Shown: positions 1 through 6,129 of the stretch, piece after piece | Position numbering within the stretch: position 1 is the first letter of the stretch | How the letters are laid out: the number at the start of each line of letters is the position of its first letter | Assembly (NCBI GenBank): GCA_022758945.1 | Contig: JAEMQE010000298.1 | Span: 4,206 to 11,295 of the forward strand | Reading direction: 5' to 3' | Origin: Lentimicrobium sp. | GTDB taxonomy: Bacteria; Bacteroidota; Bacteroidia; Flavobacteriales; Flavobacteriaceae | DNA length: 7,090 bases | The notes under the pieces: generated by a model | What the model saw: the letters and a program-made list of their open reading frames with translations, nothing else | Database searches by the model: none | What the model was told of the DNA's origin: nothing | Made by a program: the position numbers and the translations under genes

Positions 1-1
1 A

Positions 2-1003
2 ATGACAGAAGGAAATTTTGTAGATTACGTAAAAATATATGTTTCTTCCGGAAAAGGAGGAAAAGGATCTACGCATTTACATAGAGAAAAATTTATCGAA
101 AAAGGAGGACCTGATGGTGGTGATGGTGGTCGTGGTGGACACATATATTTGGTTGGAAACAAAGGACTTTGGACCTTGTTTCATCTGAAATTTGCACGTC
201 ATATCAAAGCCGGTCACGGTGGAGATGGCGGTGGAGACAGAAGTACAGGTGCTGATGGAGAAGATAAATTTATCGAAGTGCCATTAGGAACGGTCGTAAA
301 AGACAAAGAAACTGGAGAAACTTTATTCGAAATCACCGAAGATGGCGAGAAACAAATTCTTTCTCGTGGTGGAAAAGGAGGATTGGGAAACTGGCACTTT
401 AGAAGCTCGACCAATCAAACACCAAGATATTCTCAACCGGGTTTGCCTGGAGTAGAAATGGATGTGATTTTGGAACTAAAAGTTTTGGCTGACGTAGGAT
501 TAGTAGGTTTTCCTAATGCAGGAAAATCGACTTTATTGTCTGTATTGACTTCGGCTAAACCAAAAATTGCCGATTATCCTTTTACCACTTTAAAACCAAA
601 TCTTGGAATCGTGGCTTACAGAGATTTTCAATCTTTTGTAATCGCCGATATTCCTGGAATTATCGAAGGTGCTGCCGAAGGAAAAGGTCTTGGACATTAT
701 TTCTTGAGGCATATTGAAAGAAATTCAACCTTGTTATTTTTGGTTCCAGTTGATACGCCGGACATCAAGGGTGAATATGATATTTTGGTGAACGAATTGA
801 CGAAATACAATCCTGAAATGCTGGATAAAGAGCGATTGCTAGTCATCTCAAAATGCGATATGCTGGATGATGAGCTCAAAGCGGAAATGAAAGTGCAACT
901 AGACAAAGAATTCAAAGACATTCCTTATATGTTTATTTCTTCTGTTGCCCAACAAGGTTTATCAGAGTTGAAAGATAAATTATGGAAAATGTTGAATGAT
1001 TAA
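2..1003 (+). CDS. obg: Obg family GTPase (ObgE/CgtA), ribosome-assembly GTPase
   Basis: This is a complete 333-residue Obg GTPase, a cytoplasmic P-loop GTPase that binds the large ribosomal subunit and links ribosome maturation to growth and stringent control. The N-terminal Obg fold (about 1-158) shows the family's glycine-rich repeats, such as GGPDGGDGGRGG at 35-46 and GHGGDGGGDRS at 71-81. The G domain has the P-loop GFPNAGKST (169-177), the switch-I PFTT (193-196) and the switch-II DIPG (216-219). The G4 motif reads SKCD (283-286) rather than the textbook NKxD, and the G5 region is ISSV (312-315). The C-terminal OCT domain found in some Firmicutes is absent, as in many Gram-negative Obg proteins. 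The ATG at 2-4 gives the expected N-terminus, so the gene seems whole, but its promoter lies outside the window. A strong hairpin terminator follows 21 bp after the stop. Identification is by recognised family sequence. Confidence 0.97.
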   Translation: MTEGNFVDYVKIYVSSGKGGKGSTHLHREKFIEKGGPDGGDGGRGGHIYLVGNKGLWTLFHLKFARHIKAGHGGDGGGDRSTGADGEDKFIEVPLGTVVKDKETGETLFEITEDGEKQILSRGGKGGLGNWHFRSSTNQTPRYSQPGLPGVEMDVILELKVLADVGLVGFPNAGKSTLLSVLTSAKPKIADYPFTTLKPNLGIVAYRDFQSFVIADIPGIIEGAAEGKGLGHYFLRHIERNSTLLFLVPVDTPDIKGEYDILVNELTKYNPEMLDKERLLVISKCDMLDDELKAEMKVQLDKEFKDIPYMFISSVAQQGLSELKDKLWKMLND

Positions 1004-1024
1004 AAATCGATATTTTATATAAAT

Positions 1025-1054
1025 AGGTGTTCTAGAGATAGAGCACCTTTTTTT
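1025..1054 (+). terminator. Intrinsic terminator downstream of obg
   Basis: AGGTGTTCT (1025-1033) pairs with AGAGCACCT (1040-1048) across a 6-nt loop, with one G-T wobble. It runs directly into a T tract (1048-1054). This is a standard Rho-independent terminator ending the obg transcript and insulating the S46 peptidase gene. Confidence 0.88.
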
Positions 1055-1131
1055 ATTCTCAAACACTAGTTTTTTCCTAATTTTTTATAGAATATCCATT
1101 GTAAAAATTTTATCAAATCCTTAAATATCAC

Positions 1132-1139
1132 TACTTTTG
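1132..1139 (+). promoter_or_regulatory. Candidate Bacteroidota -7 promoter element for the S46 peptidase gene
   Basis: TACTTTTG matches the Bacteroidota -7 consensus TAnnTTTG exactly and lies between the obg terminator and the peptidase gene. It would give a leader of roughly 90 nt. No convincing -33 TTTG/TTG is seen at the usual 17-23 bp spacing; the nearest TTG is at 1099-1101, which is too far. A second, poorer match (TGCTTTTG, 1164-1171) is an alternative. The assignment rests on motif match only. Confidence 0.45.
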
Positions 1140-1169
1140 TGACGCTATTTTTAGTAAATAATCTGCTTT

Positions 1170-1196
1170 TGTATAAAAACTATCTTTTTTTATACA
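1170..1196 (+). repeat. AT-rich inverted repeat in the S46 gene leader
   Basis: TGTATAAAAA (1170-1179) is complementary to TTTTTATACA (1187-1196) across a 7-nt spacer. It lies between the candidate promoter and the start codon. The stem is almost wholly A-T, so the structure would be weak. It could be an operator, a weak leader hairpin or chance in AT-rich DNA. The rest of the 231-bp gap shows no ORF or known RNA. Confidence 0.25.
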
Positions 1197-1234
1197 TTTA
1201 ACTAGCATACAATTAACCTTTATATATTTAAAAA

Positions 1235-3397
1235 ATGAAAAAATTTATTTTTGCCTTAATCGCTGGAATTATGCTAATGCCAATTAGTGTAAAAGCAGAT
1301 GAAGGAATGTGGTTTCTAATGTTCATCGAACGGTTGAATCACCGTGATATGGAAAAAGAGGGATTGCAATTGACATCCGAAGAAATTTACAGTATCAATC
1401 ACAGTAGTTTGAAAGATGCCGTGGTTCAATTCAATGGAGGATGTACTGCCGAAATCGTTTCAAAAGAAGGATTAGTTTTGACCAACCACCATTGCGGTTA
1501 TAGTGCAATCGCAGAACTTTCTACGGCAGAACAAAACTATTTGAAAGACGGTTTTTGGGCCAAAGACAAAACTGCCGAAATGAAACCAAAGTCGTTATAC
1601 GTTCGTTTCTTTGTTCGTATGGATGATGTTTCAAAGCGAATTTTATCAAAAGTAAATGATAAAATGAGCGAAACAGAACGAAATACAGCCATTCAACAAG
1701 AAATTGCTTTAATCGAAAAAGAAAACAATGAAGGGGGAAAATACACGGTTTCGGTTCGTCCTTTCTTTCAAGGGAATGAATATTATTATTTTGTTTACCA
1801 AGATTACAAAGACGTTCGATTAGTAGGAACACCTCCAGAAAGCATCGGAAAATTTGGTGGTGATACTGATAATTGGGAATGGCCACGTCACACAGGAGAT
1901 TTTTCTATGTTCAGAGTTTATGCGGACAAAGACGGAAACCCGGCCGAATATTCAAAAGAAAATGTGCCTTTAAACCCAAAACATTATTTGCCAATAAGTT
2001 TGGATGGAGTTAAAGAAAATGATTTTGCAATGATTTTGGGCTATCCAGGAAGAACCAATCGATGGATGCCAGCAAGCGGAATTGAACAGAACATCAAATT
2101 TGCTTATCCTGCTTGGGTTGAAGGTGCTAAAACAGGAATGGATCAAATGAAAGTGTATATGAACAAGGATGCTACAGTTCGTTTGCAATATGCTTCAAAA
2201 TATGCTTCGACAGCCAATTATTGGAAAAATCGTCAAGGAATGATCGATGCTTTGACCAAAGCAGGAACGGTTGGAACAAAAAACAAACAGGAAATCAAAT
2301 TCAACGATTGGGCAAATAAACCCGAAAATAAAGAGAAATATGGTAGCGTAATGGCAATAATTAAGGATTATTACACCAAAACAAATTTGAAATCGCGCCA
2401 CGATAATTACCTTTCTCAATTGATGCGAACTACCACATTTGGTCCAGCTCCAGCTAATTTAGGAAATGCACTTATGGCTTATTTCAAAGAAAATGAAGCA
2501 AAAAGAGCCGAAATGCTTCCAAAATTGAACGGATTAATTGAAGCGATTTATGGAAAATTTTACGCTCCCTTAGAAAAAGATATTTTTGCAGCGCAGTTAA
2601 ATCTTTACGCTGCTAAAGCTTCGGAATATGGACTTTCTCCAATGATTGCAAAATTGAACCAGGAAAATAAAGGGAATTTTACTGCAACTGTAAACGACGC
2701 TGTATCGAAAAGTATTTTTGCGTCCAAAGAAAGTGTTTTGGCTTTTATGAAAGATCCAAAACCAGAGACTATTGTAACTGATCCTTTGTATGTGATTTCA
2801 AATGATTTGGCAACAAAATTAAGAGCTAAATCTGAGGAACAAAAGCAATTGGATGATGCTTTTGAAAAAGCATACCGCAATATGGTCGAAGGAATGAGAG
2901 AGTCTAAGACAAATGTAATTCAATATCCTGATGCCAATTCAACTTTGAGATTGTCCTATGGAAAAGTGCTTGCTTTGCCAAAAGATAAACGCAACGACGC
3001 AACGATTAACAATTATACTACGATGACAGGATTGGTCAAAAAGTATAAAGCAGGGGATCAAGAATTCGATTTGCCAGCTAGATTATTAGAGTTAAATAAC
3101 GCTAAAGATTTTGGGAAATATGCTGACAAAGCAGGATATATGCCAGTAAATTTCTTGACCGATAATGATATTACAGGAGGAAATTCAGGTTCGCCAGTGC
3201 TAAACGGAAAAGGTGAATTGATAGGAATTGCATTTGATGGCAACATCGAAGGAATAGCTGGGGATGTTATTTTTGACAAAAAACTGCAAAGAACAATCAA
3301 CGTAGATATTCGATACGTACTTTGGATCATCGACAAATATGCAGGTGCAAAAAATATTGTTGACGAAATGACAATCGCAACCGACAACTTAAATTAA
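1235..3397 (+). CDS. Secreted S46 family dipeptidyl-peptidase, DPP7-type
   Basis: This 720-residue protein is a peptidase of family S46, which removes dipeptides from the N-termini of peptides in the periplasm or at the cell surface. Residues 1-21 form a signal peptide with a probable cut after VKA (DEGMWF follows). The chymotrypsin-like triad is intact: His86 in TNHHCGY (83-89), Asp222 in HTGDFSMFR (219-227) and Ser651 in GGNSGSPV (648-655). Cys70 and Cys87 probably form a disulfide. Asn213 and Trp214 in DNWEWPR, plus Asp668, match the residues that hold the substrate N-terminus in crystallised S46 enzymes. The residue 18 after the catalytic Ser is Gly669; DPP7 has Gly there and acidic-specific DPP11 has Arg, so preference for hydrophobic P1 residues is inferred. 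Length is normal for the family and no type IX secretion C-terminal domain is seen. The gene is monocistronic, between two terminators. The ATG has no Shine-Dalgarno sequence, as is usual in this phylum. Confidence 0.95.
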   Translation: MKKFIFALIAGIMLMPISVKADEGMWFLMFIERLNHRDMEKEGLQLTSEEIYSINHSSLKDAVVQFNGGCTAEIVSKEGLVLTNHHCGYSAIAELSTAEQNYLKDGFWAKDKTAEMKPKSLYVRFFVRMDDVSKRILSKVNDKMSETERNTAIQQEIALIEKENNEGGKYTVSVRPFFQGNEYYYFVYQDYKDVRLVGTPPESIGKFGGDTDNWEWPRHTGDFSMFRVYADKDGNPAEYSKENVPLNPKHYLPISLDGVKENDFAMILGYPGRTNRWMPASGIEQNIKFAYPAWVEGAKTGMDQMKVYMNKDATVRLQYASKYASTANYWKNRQGMIDALTKAGTVGTKNKQEIKFNDWANKPENKEKYGSVMAIIKDYYTKTNLKSRHDNYLSQLMRTTTFGPAPANLGNALMAYFKENEAKRAEMLPKLNGLIEAIYGKFYAPLEKDIFAAQLNLYAAKASEYGLSPMIAKLNQENKGNFTATVNDAVSKSIFASKESVLAFMKDPKPETIVTDPLYVISNDLATKLRAKSEEQKQLDDAFEKAYRNMVEGMRESKTNVIQYPDANSTLRLSYGKVLALPKDKRNDATINNYTTMTGLVKKYKAGDQEFDLPARLLELNNAKDFGKYADKAGYMPVNFLTDNDITGGNSGSPVLNGKGELIGIAFDGNIEGIAGDVIFDKKLQRTINVDIRYVLWIIDKYAGAKNIVDEMTIATDNLN

Positions 3398-3403
3398 AGT
3401 AAA

Positions 3404-3436
3404 GAAATCCATCTCATTTTTATGAGATGGGTTTTT
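3404..3436. terminator. Bidirectional terminator between convergent genes
   Basis: CCATCTCAT (3409-3417) pairs perfectly with ATGAGATGG (3422-3430) across a TTTT loop. The plus-strand product continues into GTTTTT, and the stem can be extended by A-T pairs plus one wobble. It sits in the 44-bp gap between the S46 peptidase stop (3397) and the glycosyltransferase stop (3442). Read on the minus strand it ends in a weaker T-rich run (ATTTCTTT), so one hairpin probably serves both genes. Confidence 0.85.
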
Positions 3437-3441
3437 AATTT

Positions 3442-4437
3442 TTAATCGATTTCAGTATAAGTATCAAACAAAAACTGCAAGGTTTCAGGAATAGTATTGG
3501 CTTGCATTTTAGGATAAATTATGGCTGAGTTTAACCAATTTTCTATAATTTCATCAAAATTATCACCCGCTTCATAAACTACAGGAACCCCCATTTTCTT
3601 TAAGGCAGCGGCATTACATTCCTGCTCGTAATGATCCCGAATGGGAATACTCAATATTTTTTTTCGAAGATATAATGCTTCGGCTGGAGTTTCGAATCCG
3701 CCACCAGTAATAATTCCTTGGCAGTTAATTAAACTATCGTTAAATAGTTTTTGATTGACCGGAAAATAAGTAATGTTACCAACGGTATGTTTCGTTTGAA
3801 CATCATTCAAAAACCAATGAAATTCTTGTCCCGATAGTTTGTTAAAAGCTTTTTCTAAACAATCTTTATCGAATGAAGGCAGGTAAACCGTGATGTGTTT
3901 TAAGTCTTTGGGTTCGGCTTGCACAATATCGTCCTTGATAATTGGGGGAAGAATAAAGGAATCGTATTTTTCGAAATGCAATCCAATATGTTTGGGCGAA
4001 GGCGCATAATGTTTAAGAATCATTTCTCCCATCACGCTTCTTTTTTCAGGTCTTGGCGTATTTTGGGAAACAAAACTAGCTTGATGTCCAAACTGCACCG
4101 AATGTAATTTTTTCATTTTGCACGCCAGCGAAGTAATGGAATCAAAATCGTTTATTACTACATCATAGTCTTTCAAAGGCAATGATTTGGCATCTTTATA
4201 CATCTGAATTGGTTGAATATTTTTGGCAATATCCCAGTAATTCAAACCGCCACATTTGCTGTAATGCAAGCTGCAACCGGCACTTCGGAATTTTATAGGC
4301 AAGTCAATATCTAAACTGGCATTGTTTCCACTCAGGAAGAAATCTACTTCGCCAAATTTTTGTAAATACGGATATAATTGAATGGCTCGGCTAATGTGTC
4401 CGTTTCCTGTGGCTTGTATGGCATAAAATATTTTCAT
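3442..4437 (-). CDS. GT-B glycosyltransferase of the MJ1255/VC2487 type
   Basis: This 331-residue protein resembles the conserved MJ1255/VC2487-type glycosyltransferases, a MurG-like GT-B (family 28-like) group. The N-terminal domain opens with MKIFYAIQATGNGHISRA, whose glycine-rich loop (9-18) is typical of the acceptor-side domain. The C-terminal domain has GGGFETPAEAL (245-255), then a Pro at 265 and EQECNAA (271-277). These fit the nucleotide-sugar-binding signature of MurG-like enzymes: glycine-rich loop, Thr-x-x-Glu, then E-Q-x-x-N-A. There is no signal peptide or clear transmembrane helix, so it should be cytosolic or peripheral on the inner membrane. It lies 45 bp downstream of the phosphoesterase on the same strand, with no promoter motif in the gap, so the two are probably co-transcribed. 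Donor and acceptor cannot be read from sequence. The partner suggests a lipid acceptor such as diacylglycerol, which is inference. It ends at the shared bidirectional terminator. Confidence 0.82.
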   Translation of the reverse strand: MKIFYAIQATGNGHISRAIQLYPYLQKFGEVDFFLSGNNASLDIDLPIKFRSAGCSLHYSKCGGLNYWDIAKNIQPIQMYKDAKSLPLKDYDVVINDFDSITSLACKMKKLHSVQFGHQASFVSQNTPRPEKRSVMGEMILKHYAPSPKHIGLHFEKYDSFILPPIIKDDIVQAEPKDLKHITVYLPSFDKDCLEKAFNKLSGQEFHWFLNDVQTKHTVGNITYFPVNQKLFNDSLINCQGIITGGGFETPAEALYLRKKILSIPIRDHYEQECNAAALKKMGVPVVYEAGDNFDEIIENWLNSAIIYPKMQANTIPETLQFLFDTYTEID

Positions 4438-4482
4438 TGATTTAGATTTTAGAAAGTAATTTGATTAAAAAAATGTGCTTTT

Positions 4483-5301
4483 TTAATTCGATAAAATTTT
4501 GGCAACAATATCATTGACGATTTTATCCTCCTTATTCTCATCATTTGAAAAGTCAGATTTTTTATAATGGTAAATCTTCCATTTTTCTTTTTTATATTCT
4601 AATGCGGTAAGGTTTTCAACCCAGTCTCCACTGTTCAAATACAAGACTTTGCCGTGTTCATTTTGAACTTCCTTCATTTGAGGTTTGTGAATATGACCAC
4701 AAACAACATAACTGTATTTTTTTTGGATGGCAATTTCGGCAGCAGTAGTTTCAAAATTAGAAACAAATGAAACCGCTTTTTTTACGCTGTCTTTTATCAT
4801 TTTAGAAAAACTACGTTTCTCTTTTCCAAGAGCCACTAAGATCCAATTGATGAAACTATTTATTAAAATCAATAAATCATATCCTTTTCCGCCAAGCTTG
4901 GCCAGTATTTTTGCATATCCTTTTGTGGAGGAATCAAACACATCACCATGAAAAATCCAAGTTTTCTTTCCGTCCAGGTCCAAAATTAATTTGTCAACTA
5001 ATTCCAGATTTCCTAAAATAAAATCCGAGTATTTTCGTAAGGCTTCATCGTGATTTCCAGTTATGTAAATCACACGGGTTCCTAAATTCGACATTTTAAT
5101 AATGTATCTCAGAACCTCCATATGCGCTACTGGGAAATAGCGTTTGCTAAAACTCCACATATCAATAATATCGCCGTTTAAAACCAAAGTCTTTGGTTGA
5201 ATTGATTTTAAATAGTGTAGTAATTCCTGGGCCTGACAGCCATAAGTTCCAAGATGAACATCACTAATTACTACTAAAGGTATTTTTCGTTTTCGTTTCA
5301 T
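4483..5301 (-). CDS. Calcineurin-like metallophosphoesterase, LpxH/PlcP-like
   Basis: This 272-residue protein has the full set of binuclear-metal phosphoesterase motifs: Asp14 and His16 in SDVHLG (13-18), Asp44 in NGDIID (42-47), Asn83 and His84 in GNHD (82-85), His118 in FHGD (117-120), and His203 and His205 in CGHIHKP (201-207). Automatic annotation would call it UDP-2,3-diacylglucosamine diphosphatase. However, SDVHLGTYGCQA, VKKAVSFVSNFE and the NSGDWVENLTAL block match, from memory, the group containing rhizobial PlcP, a phospholipase C that releases diacylglycerol during phosphate starvation. A hydrophobic stretch (143-158) may contact the membrane. There is no signal peptide, so it probably acts on the inner face of the inner membrane. 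It is the first gene of a unit with the downstream glycosyltransferase and has a good promoter just upstream. The metallophosphoesterase assignment is sure; the substrate is unknown. A second LpxH elsewhere in the genome would favour the PlcP-like role. Confidence 0.88.
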   Translation of the reverse strand: MKRKRKIPLVVISDVHLGTYGCQAQELLHYLKSIQPKTLVLNGDIIDMWSFSKRYFPVAHMEVLRYIIKMSNLGTRVIYITGNHDEALRKYSDFILGNLELVDKLILDLDGKKTWIFHGDVFDSSTKGYAKILAKLGGKGYDLLILINSFINWILVALGKEKRSFSKMIKDSVKKAVSFVSNFETTAAEIAIQKKYSYVVCGHIHKPQMKEVQNEHGKVLYLNSGDWVENLTALEYKKEKWKIYHYKKSDFSNDENKEDKIVNDIVAKILSN

Positions 5302-5313
5302 ATTTTGTTTTTA

Positions 5314-5341
5314 CAAAACTAATAGGCCTTTGTTATGGCAA
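5314..5341 (-). promoter_or_regulatory. Promoter of the phosphoesterase-glycosyltransferase unit
   Basis: On the minus strand a TTG (5341-5339) is followed after 17 bp by TAGTTTTG (5321-5314). This fits the Bacteroidota -33/-7 promoter, with an exact match to TAnnTTTG. Transcription would start only about 5-10 nt before the start codon at 5301, so the leader is very short. No operator or phosphate-box motif could be recognised nearby. Confidence 0.6.
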
Positions 5342-5409
5342 TGTTTCTTTTGTATTATTATTTGGTTTGTTTTAACCTAAAATTCTGTCTATCCTTTTAT
5401 AAATTTCCT

Positions 5410-5417
5410 TATTTTTG
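5410..5417 (+). promoter_or_regulatory. Candidate -7 element of the TPR gene, giving a leaderless or near-leaderless mRNA
   Basis: TATTTTTG matches TAnnTTTG exactly and ends only 4 bp before the ATG at 5422. A TCTG (5384-5387), one base off TTTG, lies 22 bp upstream as a possible -33 element. If this is the real promoter, transcription begins at or within a few bases of the start codon. T-rich motifs are common in this AT-rich gap, so a promoter further upstream remains possible. Confidence 0.4.
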
Positions 5418-5421
5418 AACG

Positions 5422-6093
5422 ATGAAAAAAATAACATTCCTGTTTATACTATTTCCTTTACTCATTTTGGCTCAAGCCGATTTTGATAAAGGGGAAAAAT
5501 TATTCCGAGAAGGGAAATACGAACAAGCACAAATTGTTTTTGAGAACTTCGTAAAAGAAAATCCTTCCAATTTAAAGGCAATTGAATATTTAGGAGACAT
5601 TGCAGGTCATAATGAATCCTGGGACAAAGCCATTGGATATTATAAAAAGTTAAAAGAGTTAAAGCCATCTGAAGCTAACTATTATTATAAATATGGCGGA
5701 TCTCTTGGAATGAAAGCCAAAGAAGTCAATAAATTTGTGGCTCTTGGAATGATAGGAGAAGTGAGAGAATCATTCGAAAAAGCGATAACACTCAATCCAA
5801 AACACATTGAAGCACGATGGGCATTAGTGATGTTGTATCTGCAACTTCCCGGAATTATAGGTGGCAGTGAATCAAAAGCGATAAAATATTCGAATGAATT
5901 ATTGAAATTATCGCCTGTTGACGGCTATTTATCCAGAGGTCAAATTGAAGAATATTTCGAAAGATATCCATCGGCAGAAACACAATATAAAAAAGCAATT
6001 GCAGCTGGAAGTACAAAAACAGGTGGGCAAATGCTGGCTAACTTGTACAAAAACAAAATGAAGCCCCCTAACCCCCGAAGGGGGAATTTCTAA
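5422..6093 (+). CDS. Exported tetratricopeptide repeat protein with a repeat-derived C-terminal tail
   Basis: This 223-residue protein starts with a signal peptide (MKKITFLFILFPLLILA, probable cut after Ala17), so it should be periplasmic. The rest is helical TPR-type sequence: units at about 20-50 (FDKGEKLFREGKYEQAQIVF), 54-83 (LGDIAGHNESWDKAIGYYKKLKEL) and 114-127 (VRESFEKAITLNPK), and a final SAETQYKKAIAAG (184-196). TPRs mediate protein-protein contacts; no catalytic motif is visible and the partner is unknown. The last nine residues (PPNPRRGNF, 215-223) are encoded by a dispersed-looking GC-rich repeat and are unlike the rest of the protein, so the natural C-terminus may have been replaced or truncated. 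The ATG is favoured by the signal peptide directly after it. The gene is divergent from the phosphoesterase and lies 36 bp upstream of mpl with no T-tailed terminator between, so read-through into mpl is likely. Confidence 0.87.
   Translation: MKKITFLFILFPLLILAQADFDKGEKLFREGKYEQAQIVFENFVKENPSNLKAIEYLGDIAGHNESWDKAIGYYKKLKELKPSEANYYYKYGGSLGMKAKEVNKFVALGMIGEVRESFEKAITLNPKHIEARWALVMLYLQLPGIIGGSESKAIKYSNELLKLSPVDGYLSRGQIEEYFERYPSAETQYKKAIAAGSTKTGGQMLANLYKNKMKPPNPRRGNF
6064..6086 (+). repeat. GC-rich palindromic repeat, copy 1 (3' end of the TPR gene)
   Basis: This 23-bp unit has the form C5-TAA-C5-GAA-G5-AA and contrasts sharply with the surrounding AT-rich DNA. The second C5 and the G5 form a short internal palindrome around GAA. 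It lies in frame in the last codons of the TPR gene and encodes PPNPRRG plus most of an Asn codon. Copy 2 is an exact inverted match over all 23 bases. Such units are typical of dispersed REP-like repeats, but dispersal cannot be shown from this window. Confidence 0.85.
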
Positions 6094-6098
6094 ATTTG
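6091..6098 (+). promoter_or_regulatory. Possible -7 element upstream of mpl
   Basis: TAAATTTG matches TAnnTTTG exactly and overlaps the TPR stop codon (6091-6093). It would place a start about 25 nt before the mpl ATG. The region where a -33 element should be is the GC-rich repeat and contains no TTG, so the promoter is doubtful. mpl may instead depend on read-through from the TPR gene. Confidence 0.3.
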
Positions 6099-6129
6099 TA
6101 TAAAAATATTTAAAAATAAAATAACGATT

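Noticed and set aside
1170..1196. A second terminator or riboswitch before the S46 gene
   Set aside because: The stem is nearly all A-T, no T-run follows it, and no riboswitch core is recognisable; it is kept only as a low-confidence inverted repeat.
3058..3387. Minus-strand ORF of 109 codons inside the S46 peptidase gene (others at 1521-1886 and 2605-2880)
   Set aside because: They are antisense shadows of a strongly conserved coding sequence; their translations show no recognisable domain and no promoter supports them.
4438..4482. Separate promoter for the glycosyltransferase
   Set aside because: No TAnnTTTG element on the minus strand in the 45-bp gap; co-transcription with the phosphoesterase is simpler.
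4483..5301. Naming the phosphoesterase lpxH
   Set aside because: The motifs are shared by LpxH and PlcP-like enzymes, and the sequence blocks and glycosyltransferase neighbour favour the latter; the gene symbol would over-state the evidence.
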